From positions 186,001-250,000 of the forward strand of contig NZ_JAFEUV020000004.1 in the NCBI RefSeq assembly GCF_017355915.2: a DNA stretch of 64,000 nucleotides, given 5' to 3'. The notes beneath the pieces were generated by a model. It was not told the origin of the DNA and did not search any database. It saw nothing but the letters and a program-made list of their open reading frames with translations. The position numbers and the translations under genes were made by a program. Positions 23,681 to 33,645 of this stretch are shown here, in pieces. Each line of letters opens with the position of its first letter. Position 1 is the stretch's first letter. This stretch comes from Telluribacter roseus. Its GTDB lineage: Bacteria; Bacteroidota; Bacteroidia; Cytophagales; Spirosomataceae.

Positions 23681-26600
23681 CTAGGTAGTGGGGCTACCTT
23701 CGATGACGGACTTGGTATTGTCGTCCGGGTGGCGGTCGATGAGCTTGTTGATCGGATCTACGCCGGCTTTGGCAGGCTGAGCGTTCACCAGAACCTTCAC
23801 GGTGTTGTCCTTGCCCGTTACCTTATGCTTCTGTAGGTACACCAGCTTGTCTTTTCCGTCTTCACCCTTAGTATATACGCCAACATCTACCCACTGCGTA
23901 CCCAGCGACACGGGCTTCTCGTTCCCGGCGCTATCGGCTACGTACTTCTCCGAGGTAAATTTGAGCGTTACTTCGTACTGCTTGTCACCCTTTCTGGTAT
24001 AGCTGGCTTCCGTAGTTTTGTTTTCGTACAGCGTAATATTCTCAAACCAGTCGGTGATGACGTACTGCAGCGAGTCGGGTGTCTGGGCCTTGAAGTACCC
24101 CAGCAGGTCGCGACTGGTAGGGTAGCGCTTCTGCTTGGAATCCGGGCCGGGGTACTGCCAGTCGGCCAGGAAGTTGCGGAGGGCGGCATTGACCTTATCT
24201 TCGCCAATGTAGTCCTGCAGGGCGTACATGATCACCGAGCCTTTGTTGTAGTGGATGTAGCCCTGGCCCTCGGTCAGCACCAGCGGTTGTTCCTTCTTAC
24301 GCTCCATGGCGCGGCCCTGCAGGTACTTGTCCATCTCGTACTTCAGGAACTTCTGCATCAGCTCAGGCGAGAAGGTGTGCTTCATTACCATCAGCGCCGA
24401 GTACTGCGACTGCGTTTCGGACAGCATGGCGTTGCCCTTCACGCTCGCCTCGGGTACCTGATGGCCCCACCACTGGTGACCGATCTCGTGCGCCGTGACG
24501 TAGTAGGGCATATCCAGGTCTTTTTCCGGATCGCTGATCTTCTGGATAAAACCGATGCCCTCTGAGAAAGGTACCGTGTTGGCAAATGACTGCGCAAAGC
24601 TGGAGTACCGCGGGAACTCCATGATCCGGAGCTGGCGGTATTGGTACGGGCCGAAGCTCTTGGAGAAGTAGTCCAGCGACTTCTTCATGGAGGTGAGCAT
24701 GGTCTCCAGGTTGTACTCGTGGCCTTTGTTGTAATAGATTTCCAGATTGACCGCCTTACCATCCGGCCCCACCCACTTGTCACGCTTCACCTCGTAGCGG
24801 GCCGATACGATGGAGTAGAAATTAACCATGGGTACATCCATCTGGTAGTGGAAGTAGCGGCGATCGGAACCGGTACTGTCTTTACCGGTCCACTCTTTCT
24901 GCAGGTACCCTGGCGCAATGGCGATCTGCTCGGGCTCGGTACCCACTACCATCTGGAAACGGATGTAGTCGGCGTCGTTACCAAAGAGGTTCTGGCTGAG
25001 ACCGCGCGGGTCGGTCTGCTCCATCATACGCTCCTTCTCGGGGAGCTTGTGCTTACGGCGCAGGTCGTCGTCACCCAGTTCGGCTTGCTCGGCGTAGCCG
25101 ATAGAGGGGAAGTAGGTATTGTTGATGAAAGTACCGTTCTGGACGACGCTGGTATTGCTACCTTTGGCCTGAAAGCCTTTGGTGGTAAAGCTGACCCTGA
25201 AGTTCATCTTCACCGAATCACCTGCGGCCAGGGGCTGAGGCAGCTGGTAGATGGTATAGCCAAAGTCTTTCCACTGCTGTTTGACTTTTGCCTCACCCCC
25301 TCCAAAGTGCAGGTAGTCGGTTTTGACGGCATTAACCACATCCTCCTGAATATGAATATCTGCCATGGGGCGGTCCGTTTTGTTCTTGAGCCAGTAGAAG
25401 CCTTCGGCCGTAAAGTCGCGGTCGCCGGGGTAGAGCTCTACTTTCAGATTGCTTTCTATGATCTTGGGCTGGGGCAGGTGTTCAAACTTCTTGAGCGTTT
25501 TCTCGTAATCTACCGCCCACTGCTCTTCCTCCTCCTGCGTACGGTAGGTATTGAGCTGATTGGTGTTGTAGTACACGTAGAAGCCGGTGCCGGTAAAGGC
25601 GATAATGGTAACCAGCGTAAAGGTGACCAGGGGACGCGACAGGCGCAGCCTACCAATGCGCAGGCGGGTACGCATAGCTGCTTCGGAACCCCGTACGGCC
25701 AGTACCACGGATACCGAAAACAGGATACACACGAAGCTGAACCAGTAGAGCTTCATCCACGAAAAGCGGGTGACAAAGTGCCCGTAGCGGTTCATGTCGG
25801 AGTACTCGCCCAGGCTACCGCTGTTGAACATAAACAGCGGGTGCTGGATACCCATGGCGCCAATGGTGAACGTCACGATGAAGAACACAAACATGAGCGC
25901 ATAGCCGATAAACTTGTTGTTGGCCATGATCTGTACGAAGAAGGCCAGCAGGGTATAGGCGATCAGGAAGAACAGCGTTGAGGTGTAGAGGGTCTGGAAG
26001 TAGAGGGGCAGCTCAAAATTAAAGTACCCGTTGGCAGCCTGTACACCCATACCTACCACGATCAGCACCAGCAACAGCCCCAGGTAGATGAGCAGCAGCC
26101 CGATAAACTTAGCGACTAGGTTGACCCAGTCGGGTACGGGCAGGGCATCCATGATGAGGTTGAAGTTGACCGAGCGCTCGCGCCAGATCAGCTCGCCGGA
26201 GTAGAAAATAGCGATGATCAGGAAGAACAGGTCGAACTCATTGAGCAGGCCCAGTACATTGGCCGTGATGGGGTAGGAGCTGGTACCGTACATCTTGTCG
26301 AAGTAGAAGGCACCCACAATCAGATTGATCAGCCCTACCACTACTATTCCTACAAAAGGTACATCGCGGATGATCATACGGGCGTAGAAAAGGGCCTGCT
26401 GCAACAGCATCCTGAGGTAGCTGCCCGCATTCAGTACCTGCCGGGCCACCGGTATGGTAACGGACTCGGGGCGGAAGCTGGTCTTATCGGCTACGACGGC
26501 TTTGGCCTTGCGCCAGCCGGTGCGTACCACGTTGAAGCTGAAACCCCAGTAGGTACCCGCCAGGACGAGCAGCGCGAATCCCACCCAGATCAGGCGGTTC

Positions 26601-27346
26601 CAGAGTAGTAGTCCTTCCAGAGGTACTAGCTGGCTGTTTTTCTCCGCGGGTGACCAGTACTCGGTGTAGACCGTAAAAGCCCGCATACCAAAGGGGTCCA
26701 GCAGGGCGGCGAGGGTCTTGTTATCCAGGTCCTCCAGCATGGTGTCGGCTACCTGGTACATCACCAGCAGTACGATCCCCTGCACGTAGATGACGATAGT
26801 CTGGCGGCTGAGGGTACCGGCAGCAAAGTATAGCGCCGATTGGATAAAGATACTGGTAATACCCAGCGTCAGGAACGGCTGGATGTAGTGCCAGAAGTTG
26901 AAGGGTAGTATCTCCTTAGAAGCCCAGGATGGCTCCCAGGGCAGGTATTTACCAATGGAAAAACCAACTATAAACGCGATCCAGACGGCACAGAATACCA
27001 GCACTGTGACCAGAAATGAACCGAAGAAGCGCCCAAACAGGTACGCGAACCTGGAAACGGGCGTAGTAAACATGAGGGAGTCGGTCTTGTGCTCGAAGTC
27101 GCGGAGGACAGGTACTCCCATAATGGCGGACACAATGAACGTAAGGGCGAACGTCATGATGGTAGTCATGAACGCCAGGTTGTAGGGCGAGTTTTCGATG
27201 ATCTGCCCTCCGGCTACGCCACCAATTACGACATACTTGGACGTAACGGCGAAGAAGCACAGCAGGAACAGGATGCCGAAGTAGAGGTAAGTAGCGGGGC
27301 GTTTCTTGCGGTAGTCCAGCTCGAAACGTATCATTTCTTTCAACAT
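23681..27346 (-). CDS. ABC-2-type permease fused to M1-family aminopeptidase
   Basis: A 1221-residue fusion. The first ~580 residues hold about a dozen hydrophobic segments in two sets (ABC-2/gliding-type permease). After a periplasmic linker, residues about 640-1190 form an M1 (gluzincin) aminopeptidase: zinc motif HEIGHQWWGH (His953, Glu954, His957), the downstream Glu in NAMLSETQSQYSALMV, and an N-terminal beta domain (about 640-800). I see no clear GAMEN motif; RIMEFPRYSSFAQSF is at that place, so exopeptidase specificity is uncertain. The stop of the upstream ATPase gene (27398) lies only 52 bp before this start, so both form one ABC transporter. A role in exporting or processing peptides at the periplasmic face is inferred. 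Confidence 0.9.
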   Translation of the reverse strand: MLKEMIRFELDYRKKRPATYLYFGILFLLCFFAVTSKYVVIGGVAGGQIIENSPYNLAFMTTIMTFALTFIVSAIMGVPVLRDFEHKTDSLMFTTPVSRFAYLFGRFFGSFLVTVLVFCAVWIAFIVGFSIGKYLPWEPSWASKEILPFNFWHYIQPFLTLGITSIFIQSALYFAAGTLSRQTIVIYVQGIVLLVMYQVADTMLEDLDNKTLAALLDPFGMRAFTVYTEYWSPAEKNSQLVPLEGLLLWNRLIWVGFALLVLAGTYWGFSFNVVRTGWRKAKAVVADKTSFRPESVTIPVARQVLNAGSYLRMLLQQALFYARMIIRDVPFVGIVVVGLINLIVGAFYFDKMYGTSSYPITANVLGLLNEFDLFFLIIAIFYSGELIWRERSVNFNLIMDALPVPDWVNLVAKFIGLLLIYLGLLLVLIVVGMGVQAANGYFNFELPLYFQTLYTSTLFFLIAYTLLAFFVQIMANNKFIGYALMFVFFIVTFTIGAMGIQHPLFMFNSGSLGEYSDMNRYGHFVTRFSWMKLYWFSFVCILFSVSVVLAVRGSEAAMRTRLRIGRLRLSRPLVTFTLVTIIAFTGTGFYVYYNTNQLNTYRTQEEEEQWAVDYEKTLKKFEHLPQPKIIESNLKVELYPGDRDFTAEGFYWLKNKTDRPMADIHIQEDVVNAVKTDYLHFGGGEAKVKQQWKDFGYTIYQLPQPLAAGDSVKMNFRVSFTTKGFQAKGSNTSVVQNGTFINNTYFPSIGYAEQAELGDDDLRRKHKLPEKERMMEQTDPRGLSQNLFGNDADYIRFQMVVGTEPEQIAIAPGYLQKEWTGKDSTGSDRRYFHYQMDVPMVNFYSIVSARYEVKRDKWVGPDGKAVNLEIYYNKGHEYNLETMLTSMKKSLDYFSKSFGPYQYRQLRIMEFPRYSSFAQSFANTVPFSEGIGFIQKISDPEKDLDMPYYVTAHEIGHQWWGHQVPEASVKGNAMLSETQSQYSALMVMKHTFSPELMQKFLKYEMDKYLQGRAMERKKEQPLVLTEGQGYIHYNKGSVIMYALQDYIGEDKVNAALRNFLADWQYPGPDSKQKRYPTSRDLLGYFKAQTPDSLQYVITDWFENITLYENKTTEASYTRKGDKQYEVTLKFTSEKYVADSAGNEKPVSLGTQWVDVGVYTKGEDGKDKLVYLQKHKVTGKDNTVKVLVNAQPAKAGVDPINKLIDRHPDDNTKSVIEGSPTT

Positions 27347-27397
27347 TCTCTTAATGAATTTGGGGTGAGAGGGTGATTAGATCCGATGGCGCAGTAC

Positions 27398-28282
27398 CTA
27401 TACGGCTACCGCCTGCCGACCAAAGATGTGAGAGAAATATACATCTTCCAGATCGCCGGGAATGGCCACAAAGCCATCGCCCGGATCGGTATCAGCCATG
27501 ACATGAATCACCGGCGTACCTCCCACCAGCTTCTCCGATATGATAGTGTACTGCTGACGGTAGGCTTCCAGCTCCGCCTTGGGTACCCGCTTCTCCCATA
27601 TTTTACCCTCAATATCACTGAGTGCCTGCAGCGGACTGCCCTTATACAGTACCTGCCCTTTATTGATGATAGCCATGTCGGAGCAGAGTTCCTTGACGTC
27701 TTCTACGATATGCGTGGAAAGAATCACAATGGTATTTTCACCGATCTCACTCAACAGGTTCAGAAAGCGGTTGCGCTCCGCCGGATCAAGGCCCGCCGTA
27801 GGCTCATCCACAATGATCAGCTTAGGATTAGCTAACAGAGCCTGGGCGATACCAAAGCGCTGCTTCATCCCTCCCGAGTAGCCTCCCAGATTCTTCTTGC
27901 GGGCATCGTACAGATTGGTTTTCTGGAGCAGCGCCTTCACTACCTCCTTCCGTTCGCCGCTGTTGGTGATCCCCTTCAGTACGGCCAGATGGTTCAGCAG
28001 TGTTTCTGCATCTACCTTAGGGTACACTCCAAACTCCTGCGGCAGGTACCCCAGCACCCTCCGTACTTCATCTTTCTGGGTCAGTACATTGGTGTCGCCC
28101 AGTTGTATGCTGCCCGAGTCGGGTTCCTGCAGGGTAGCTATGGTGCGCATCAGGGAGGACTTACCGGCACCGTTGGGTCCCAGCAGACCAAACATCCCCT
28201 GGTTGATGGTAAGGCTTACGTCTTTGAGGGCCTGCACCCCATTGGAGTAGGTCTTGTTGAGGTGTTGAATAATCAGTTGCAT
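27398..28282 (-). CDS. ABC transporter ATP-binding protein
   Basis: A 294-residue ATPase. Walker A GPNGAGKS (35-42), signature YSGGM (135-139) and Walker B LIIVDEPTAGLDP (155 on) are all intact, and the H-loop is in STHIVED. It resembles the CcmA-type ATPases that serve ABC-2 permeases. The C-terminal ~60 residues (after GKIWEKRVPK) form a small extra domain with ending GRQAVAV. It lies 52 bp upstream of the permease-peptidase fusion on the same strand, so it is the energising subunit of that transporter. Confidence 0.93.
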   Translation of the reverse strand: MQLIIQHLNKTYSNGVQALKDVSLTINQGMFGLLGPNGAGKSSLMRTIATLQEPDSGSIQLGDTNVLTQKDEVRRVLGYLPQEFGVYPKVDAETLLNHLAVLKGITNSGERKEVVKALLQKTNLYDARKKNLGGYSGGMKQRFGIAQALLANPKLIIVDEPTAGLDPAERNRFLNLLSEIGENTIVILSTHIVEDVKELCSDMAIINKGQVLYKGSPLQALSDIEGKIWEKRVPKAELEAYRQQYTIISEKLVGGTPVIHVMADTDPGDGFVAIPGDLEDVYFSHIFGRQAVAV

Positions 28283-28401
28283 AGTAAGGATAGGTTGTGA
28301 AGGTTTTCGTGAGCGTTAGTAAAGCCAATATACACAGGAGTAGCCTTGTGAATACCATCAGCGTGTACAAGCGGCCCATATAGCTGACCAAAGGCCAATA
28401 G

Positions 28402-28435
28402 AAAAGGCATTGGTGGATGAGCCCCAATGCCTTTT
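28402..28435 (-). terminator. Hairpin terminator of the first FtsX-type permease gene
   Basis: Perfect 12-bp stem AAAAGGCATTGG/CCAATGCCTTTT (28402-28413 and 28424-28435), with the T-run at the 3' end of the stem when read on the reverse strand. It lies 38 bp past the stop of the permease gene ending at 28474. Confidence 0.75.
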
Positions 28436-28473
28436 ATAGAGATGCTAGAAATGCAAAACCTGATGTATTATGT

Positions 28474-30927
28474 CTAGTCTGTGCTCAGACTCCTGACCGG
28501 ATTCATCAGGGCACTTTTAAGTACTTGGATACCTACCACCATACCGGTCAGTACAGCCAGTACTAAGCCAACCTGTAGAAAGGGTGGCCAGCTCACCTGT
28601 ATACGGTAGGCATAGTCGGCCAGCCAGTCGGACAAGAGCCAGTAGGCCAGGGGCCAGGCCACTCCATTGGCAATAATCATGATCCAGACGTACTCCCGAA
28701 GGAACAGGGTGACGATAGAGGAGACCGAAGCCCCCAGTACCTTCCGGATACCTACCTCCTTGGTTCGACGGGCCACGCTTAAGGATACCATACCTACCAC
28801 ACCCAGCAGTACGATCAGCAGGGCCAGCCCGGTAGCCAGGTAAGTGGCTTTTTCCAGCTGGAGTTCGGTCTGGTATAGTTTCTGGAGGGTTTGGTCCATG
28901 AAGGCATAGTCGAACGGAGCATCGGGAAATAGTTGGTGCCATTTCTGCTCGATGGCCGCCATAGTTTGTCTGGTACTACCGTACCGGGTACTACCATACC
29001 GGGTAGAACTGGGTGCCAGTCTAAACGAATAGAAGCGGTAAAAAGGCCGGAGCTGGACGTGGGAAATAACCAGTGGGCGGATGGTCTGGTGCATAGAGCC
29101 GGTATGGAAGTCCCGCACGATGCCCTTGATCCGAAAGGTAGAAGGGCTACCCATAAACCGTACCGCCTGACCTTCGGCCGCCTCAGGCGTGGGGAAGCCA
29201 AGGGCTTTGGTAGCGGTCTCATTAAGTACTATACTGGTAGAGTCCAGAGCCACTTGTCCGTAGTTGAAATAAGTACCCGCCCGCATGGCGATCTGATACG
29301 TCTGAGCGTAGTGCTCGTCGGTAGTCATGATCAGGGCACTGACGGTCTGCGTAGAATCCCGGCCTTCCGGGTAAATACTGGCACTATTGCCTACATTCCC
29401 ATTTGGAATCTCAAAAGATAAGCTCGCAGACTGTACTCCGGGTAAGTTGGCAAACTGTTCCCGGGCGGCCTGCATCCGGGTTACGCCTTCGGGTGACCAG
29501 TTGCGGGGTAAGGAGGATACTGTTACGACAGCTTCCTTTCGGTAACCCAGATCCGTATTGAAGAAGTAGGCGATCTGGCGGGATACCACGATGGCGGCTA
29601 CAAATACCACAATGGCAATAGTGTACTGTATCGTCACCAGGGCCCGCCTCAGGATAACACCAGCCGCTAATTTTCCTTCGCGTACAGCATTCCCTTTACT
29701 TTTCAGTGAATCTACCGAAGAGTAGGCAGATAAGTACAGGGCCGGATAGCCCCCTGCCAATCCACCGATAAGTAGTATGAGCAGTACCAGTAGCCAGCTG
29801 TAGCGCCAGGGTATATCTGCAACCGACAGGAGCGTCTTACCAACCACTTCGCCAAATAGGGGACGGAACAGAAAATAAAGACCAATGGATAGGACGGCGG
29901 CAATCAGCGTCAGTACCAGGGCCTCCGTAAGAAACTGTGCCGTAAGCTGCCAACGTAATCCCCCGAGCGCCTTCCGGACGCCTATTTCACGTAAGCGGGT
30001 GGTAGAGGTACCAATGGAGATATTGACAAAATTGACAATCGCCATCAGCAGGATAAACAGCCCCACCGCCGTCAGCGTAACGATCATCTTCCGGATCAGC
30101 CCGTTGTTGCTTTCGAGGTAGTACTCCGTAAGGGGCGTGACGTACACCGTCAGGTTCTTCTGAATTTCAGCGGGAGCATTTTTTTGGATTAACTGAGCCA
30201 GTGGCTGATCCAGATCCTGCGGACTCACCCCCGGCTGCAATTCGATGTAGTTGACGATGTACGGGTTGAGCCAGGAGTCCATAGAGGCGCCAAAATGGGG
30301 GAGAGCTCCCGTACCCATGAATACCTCGTTGTCTTCCGGGAGTAGTTGCGACACCGAGTTGGGAGGGAGTGGCTTCAGAACTCCCGTTACCATAAACTCC
30401 CGCTTCCCCGCCTGCGGCGTCTCTACCGTCAGCGATTCATTAAGTACGTCGGTTCTGCCAAAGAATTTCTGAGCCTTGGCCGCGGTGATGACTATAGCAT
30501 TGGGGCCGGTCAGGGCGGTGTGTGGGTTGCCGTGCAGAAGGTCAAACCCGTACATGGTCAGCAGGGTAGAGTCACCGATCTGAATGGATTCGCGAAAGTG
30601 TTTAGTGCTTTTTGAAATGGTAGCATTGACACCATGAAACCGGTAGTAGCTAGCCACCAGGCTGGGGTACTGCTCTTTCAGCGCCGGACCCATGGGTGCC
30701 AGGGCTGTTATGTCCATCCCCATGTTCTCCTGCTTCCAGCGGCTTTGTACCAGGTACTGCTGGCCGGCATTGCGCAGCTGGCGGTTCATCTGGAACTCCC
30801 CCCAGATATAGCTGCCAATGAGCAGGAAGAAAGTAATGCCGACGGCCAGGCCGCTTATGTTCAGCAGGGAGTAGAACTTACGGCGCATCAAATTGCGCCA
30901 GGCGATTTTGAAGTAGTTTTTTATCAT
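28474..30927 (-). CDS. FtsX/MacB-type ABC transporter permease (1)
   Basis: An 817-residue permease of the large Cytophagales type with two FtsX halves. TM1 is near residues 20-42, followed by a MacB-like periplasmic domain. Three TMs near 285-400 surround the conserved TTRLREIGVRKALGG, a further TM is near 425-450, then a second periplasmic domain and a last three TMs around SLSVARRTKEVGIRKVLGAS. These motifs couple to an ATPase, but no ATPase gene is adjacent. Members are thought to move lipids, lipoproteins or antimicrobials, or transmit mechanical force to envelope partners. A 15-bp in-frame repeat encodes STRYG units around residue 640. A 7-bp tandem repeat precedes the start codon. Confidence 0.9.
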   Translation of the reverse strand: MIKNYFKIAWRNLMRRKFYSLLNISGLAVGITFFLLIGSYIWGEFQMNRQLRNAGQQYLVQSRWKQENMGMDITALAPMGPALKEQYPSLVASYYRFHGVNATISKSTKHFRESIQIGDSTLLTMYGFDLLHGNPHTALTGPNAIVITAAKAQKFFGRTDVLNESLTVETPQAGKREFMVTGVLKPLPPNSVSQLLPEDNEVFMGTGALPHFGASMDSWLNPYIVNYIELQPGVSPQDLDQPLAQLIQKNAPAEIQKNLTVYVTPLTEYYLESNNGLIRKMIVTLTAVGLFILLMAIVNFVNISIGTSTTRLREIGVRKALGGLRWQLTAQFLTEALVLTLIAAVLSIGLYFLFRPLFGEVVGKTLLSVADIPWRYSWLLVLLILLIGGLAGGYPALYLSAYSSVDSLKSKGNAVREGKLAAGVILRRALVTIQYTIAIVVFVAAIVVSRQIAYFFNTDLGYRKEAVVTVSSLPRNWSPEGVTRMQAAREQFANLPGVQSASLSFEIPNGNVGNSASIYPEGRDSTQTVSALIMTTDEHYAQTYQIAMRAGTYFNYGQVALDSTSIVLNETATKALGFPTPEAAEGQAVRFMGSPSTFRIKGIVRDFHTGSMHQTIRPLVISHVQLRPFYRFYSFRLAPSSTRYGSTRYGSTRQTMAAIEQKWHQLFPDAPFDYAFMDQTLQKLYQTELQLEKATYLATGLALLIVLLGVVGMVSLSVARRTKEVGIRKVLGASVSSIVTLFLREYVWIMIIANGVAWPLAYWLLSDWLADYAYRIQVSWPPFLQVGLVLAVLTGMVVGIQVLKSALMNPVRSLSTD
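28972..29010 (-). repeat. 15-bp in-frame tandem repeat inside the permease gene
   Basis: Two full units GGTACTACC(G/A)TACCG (28972-28986 and 28987-29001) plus a partial third. On the reverse strand they encode S-T-R-Y-G repeats (STRYGSTRYGSTRQT) in the second periplasmic domain. Unit changes would keep the frame. Confidence 0.8.
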
Positions 30928-30934
30928 GGCTGGT

Positions 30935-30990
30935 TTAGCTATTAGCTATTAGCTATTAGCTGTTAGCTGTTAGCGATTAGTAATTAGCTT
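30935..30990. repeat. 7-bp tandem repeat (TTAGCTA-type), eight units
   Basis: Eight consecutive heptamers: three TTAGCTA, two TTAGCTG, then TTAGCGA, TTAGTAA and TTAGCTT. The array begins 8 bp from the ATG of the reverse permease gene (start 30927), so it lies in the leader or promoter region. Degeneration increases away from the start codon. Confidence 0.9.
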
Positions 30991-31077
30991 TTTAAGGTTG
31001 TAGAAACGCAAGCGTCTATTTCTGTAAGTCAGGCACTTCCACCTATTATACATTATTAATTCTCAATTAAGCATTAC

Positions 31078-33474
31078 TCATTCCGAGCGCAGCGAGCGCA
31101 CCGGATTCATGAGGGCGGCCTGGATGCTTTGGTAGCTTAGGGATAAGAGGCCTATACCTACTGCCATGACTCCGGCCACTACGAATACCCACCACTCAAT
31201 AGCTATCTTATAGGCAAAGTCCTGCAGCCAGAGGTGCATGATGTACCAGGCGAAGGGCGAGGCCAGTACGATGGCAATGAGTATCAGCCAGACAAAGTCC
31301 CGCGAAAGCAGCGCTACGATACTACTCACCGAGGCTCCCAATACCTTCCGGATACCTATTTCCCTGGTTCGTTGTACCACTACCTGCGATACCAGCCCGT
31401 AAAGCCCGAGGCAACAGATCAGAATAGCCAGCACCGTAAATGTGTTGATGAAGCGGGAGATGAGGGTTTCGGTTTCGTAGAATCTGGCTACCTGCTCATC
31501 CAGGAACTGGTATTCGAATACTTCATCGGGATACAGTTGCTGCCACACCTGGCGTATATGGCTCAGTGTTCCGGCCGGATCTTGTCCAGTGATACGAATA
31601 CCGGCTCGTTCGTACCAGTCGGCCTGGCTGGCGATGAAGCAGGGACCAATCTCTTCCCGCAGCGATTTCTGATGAAAATCTTTGACTACTCCCACGATAG
31701 GAAGGGGCTCTGCCGAGAGGTAGTACTGTAGCTTCTTACCCAGGATCTCTTTTGGATCCTGATAGCCCAGCTTATGAAGCAGGGTTTCGTTGATCAGGTA
31801 CTCCCGGATGGTATCGCTGAGAGTAATATTGCGGCCGGCCAGTAGCTTCAGGTCATAGGTGGCTAGGTAATTGGCATCGGCCAGGCGGTCACGTATCGGG
31901 AAGGGGGCCCACTCAGCGCTGCCGTTAAACTTGAAGGACCCCCCGAATAGCTGCTCACTAGAAGGTGGCCGGTGACTAAAACTGACCGACTGAATGTCTG
32001 ACCGTTGCAGGAGTTGTTGCCGGAGTGCTTCGCGGTTGCCTTTTTGTTGACCAGGCATCGTCACTACCACCACGTTATCCTTTCGGAATCCCAAGTCGGC
32101 GTTTTGGATGTACCTGATCTGATGAGCCACTACCAGCGAGCCCAGGATAAGTACATGACAAACCGCAAACTGACCAACGACCAGTACACTCCGCACCGTA
32201 GTACTGCTACCCGATGCCGTGGGTAGCTGGCCCCGCAGAATAGACCAGGGGGAGAAGCCCGACAATATCATAGCCGGATACCCACCGGCCAGCACCGTGA
32301 CTATACCTAGCAGTAAGCTTATAAATAAGATCAAATTCCAGTCAATCCGTAAAGATAGCTCTGCCTGCGCCCAGTTATTGAATACCGGCAGGGTCACCAG
32401 GACCAGTAGCAGGGCTAATATCGTAGAAAGTAGGATAATGATCGCTGATTCGAGCAGGAACTGCCCAACCAGCTGACGGCGTGTACTACCGAGCGATTTA
32501 CGGATGCCTACTTCCTTGCTACGGCGTACTGCCTTTACGAGGGTCAGGTTAATGAAGTTGATGCAGCCGGCAAGTATTAGCAGCAGTCCTACTCCCCCCA
32601 ATGACCACAGCAGGGCCGGGCGTATGGTATCGCTGCTACGCTGTATATCGTAGTGGATGTCCCGCAGGGGCTGAGCGCCGAACCGGAATACCGACGCGTC
32701 GGTCCCGTAGTGCTTCTTTGAAAGGGCCGGAAAGGACGCTTGAAGTCCGGCAACGTCATTGGGTGATCTGAGGGTGACGTAGAGCCGGTTGGTACTATTG
32801 AGGAAGTACCAGTCTGATACGTTGAAGTCTGGATTTAGATTCTTGAGTGTAGCCATGGAGATAAAGAGTCCCACTTCTGTATCGGTCATGGGAGGAGGAT
32901 CAGCTACCAGGCCGGTTACAGTTACTTCTACCTTGTTGTTAAGGGTCAGTACCTGTCCAATAGGATCAGAATCTCCGAAGTACTTCCGGGCCTGTGACTG
33001 GGTCAGCACTGCCGTATTGGGAGCACGCAGGGCTGTTTGGGGCTGTCCGTGCAGCCACTCGTAATCCAGTATCTCAAACCATTCGGGCTCTACCAGCGCA
33101 GTACCTTTGTACTCACGGAAACGCAGCGGCTCCGAACGTCCTGCCCGGTTTGCCGCGATAGTCAGTTCGCGGTTCATCATCAGAAATGCCGCCTGCTCTA
33201 CCTGAGGGTACTCCGTACGAAGTACCTGGGCCAGCGGAAGCGGAGCCTCGGGATTGTACTCGACGGAGCCATCTTCCAGGTACAGATCCGTATTGATCCG
33301 GTAAATACGATCCAGCTTTTGGTGGTGCCGGTCAGTACTGAGGTGATGCCTTAAAAACAGGAAGATCAGGAGTCCGGCAGCCATACCTACCGAAAGACCA
33401 ATTGTGGTAAGGGCGGTATAGCTGCGATGGGCCAGCAGGCTGCGCCAGGCTATTTTGAGGTAGTTCCGGAACAT
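31078..33474 (-). CDS. FtsX/MacB-type ABC transporter permease (2)
   Basis: A 798-residue permease from the start at 33474 (MFRNYLKIAWRSL); the frame is open to 33504, but the extra residues are His-rich and not conserved in type. Architecture is as in the permease at 28474: TM1 near residues 18-40, MacB-like periplasmic domain, TM triplet around VKAVRRSKEVGIRKSLG, TM near 425-445, second periplasmic domain, last TM triplet around VVQRTREIGIRKVLGAS. The two share the N-terminal and FtsX motifs but are diverged elsewhere, so they are old paralogues. The stop lies 150 bp upstream of the next gene's start, across the heptamer array. Substrate unknown. Confidence 0.9.
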   Translation of the reverse strand: MFRNYLKIAWRSLLAHRSYTALTTIGLSVGMAAGLLIFLFLRHHLSTDRHHQKLDRIYRINTDLYLEDGSVEYNPEAPLPLAQVLRTEYPQVEQAAFLMMNRELTIAANRAGRSEPLRFREYKGTALVEPEWFEILDYEWLHGQPQTALRAPNTAVLTQSQARKYFGDSDPIGQVLTLNNKVEVTVTGLVADPPPMTDTEVGLFISMATLKNLNPDFNVSDWYFLNSTNRLYVTLRSPNDVAGLQASFPALSKKHYGTDASVFRFGAQPLRDIHYDIQRSSDTIRPALLWSLGGVGLLLILAGCINFINLTLVKAVRRSKEVGIRKSLGSTRRQLVGQFLLESAIIILLSTILALLLVLVTLPVFNNWAQAELSLRIDWNLILFISLLLGIVTVLAGGYPAMILSGFSPWSILRGQLPTASGSSTTVRSVLVVGQFAVCHVLILGSLVVAHQIRYIQNADLGFRKDNVVVVTMPGQQKGNREALRQQLLQRSDIQSVSFSHRPPSSEQLFGGSFKFNGSAEWAPFPIRDRLADANYLATYDLKLLAGRNITLSDTIREYLINETLLHKLGYQDPKEILGKKLQYYLSAEPLPIVGVVKDFHQKSLREEIGPCFIASQADWYERAGIRITGQDPAGTLSHIRQVWQQLYPDEVFEYQFLDEQVARFYETETLISRFINTFTVLAILICCLGLYGLVSQVVVQRTREIGIRKVLGASVSSIVALLSRDFVWLILIAIVLASPFAWYIMHLWLQDFAYKIAIEWWVFVVAGVMAVGIGLLSLSYQSIQAALMNPVRSLRSE

Positions 33475-33645
33475 AGAGTGTCTGTACATTGAATGGTGGT
33501 CCAATGTACAGACTATATTGATACGCAGGCTGTTAAAAAAAGTTAAGCTTGTGTATTGGCCTCAGGTGGAAGTATTTCGGACTTATAAAGTAAGCTAGCT
33601 GCCGGTGAGCTAAGTGGATTTAGGAGAGAGGTAGTATACCAGAAA

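Noticed and set aside
24641-25981. A 446-codon forward frame inside the permease-peptidase gene.
   Set aside because: Antisense to a gene with clear M1 motifs; the His/Val/Leu-rich product has no fold or start signal.
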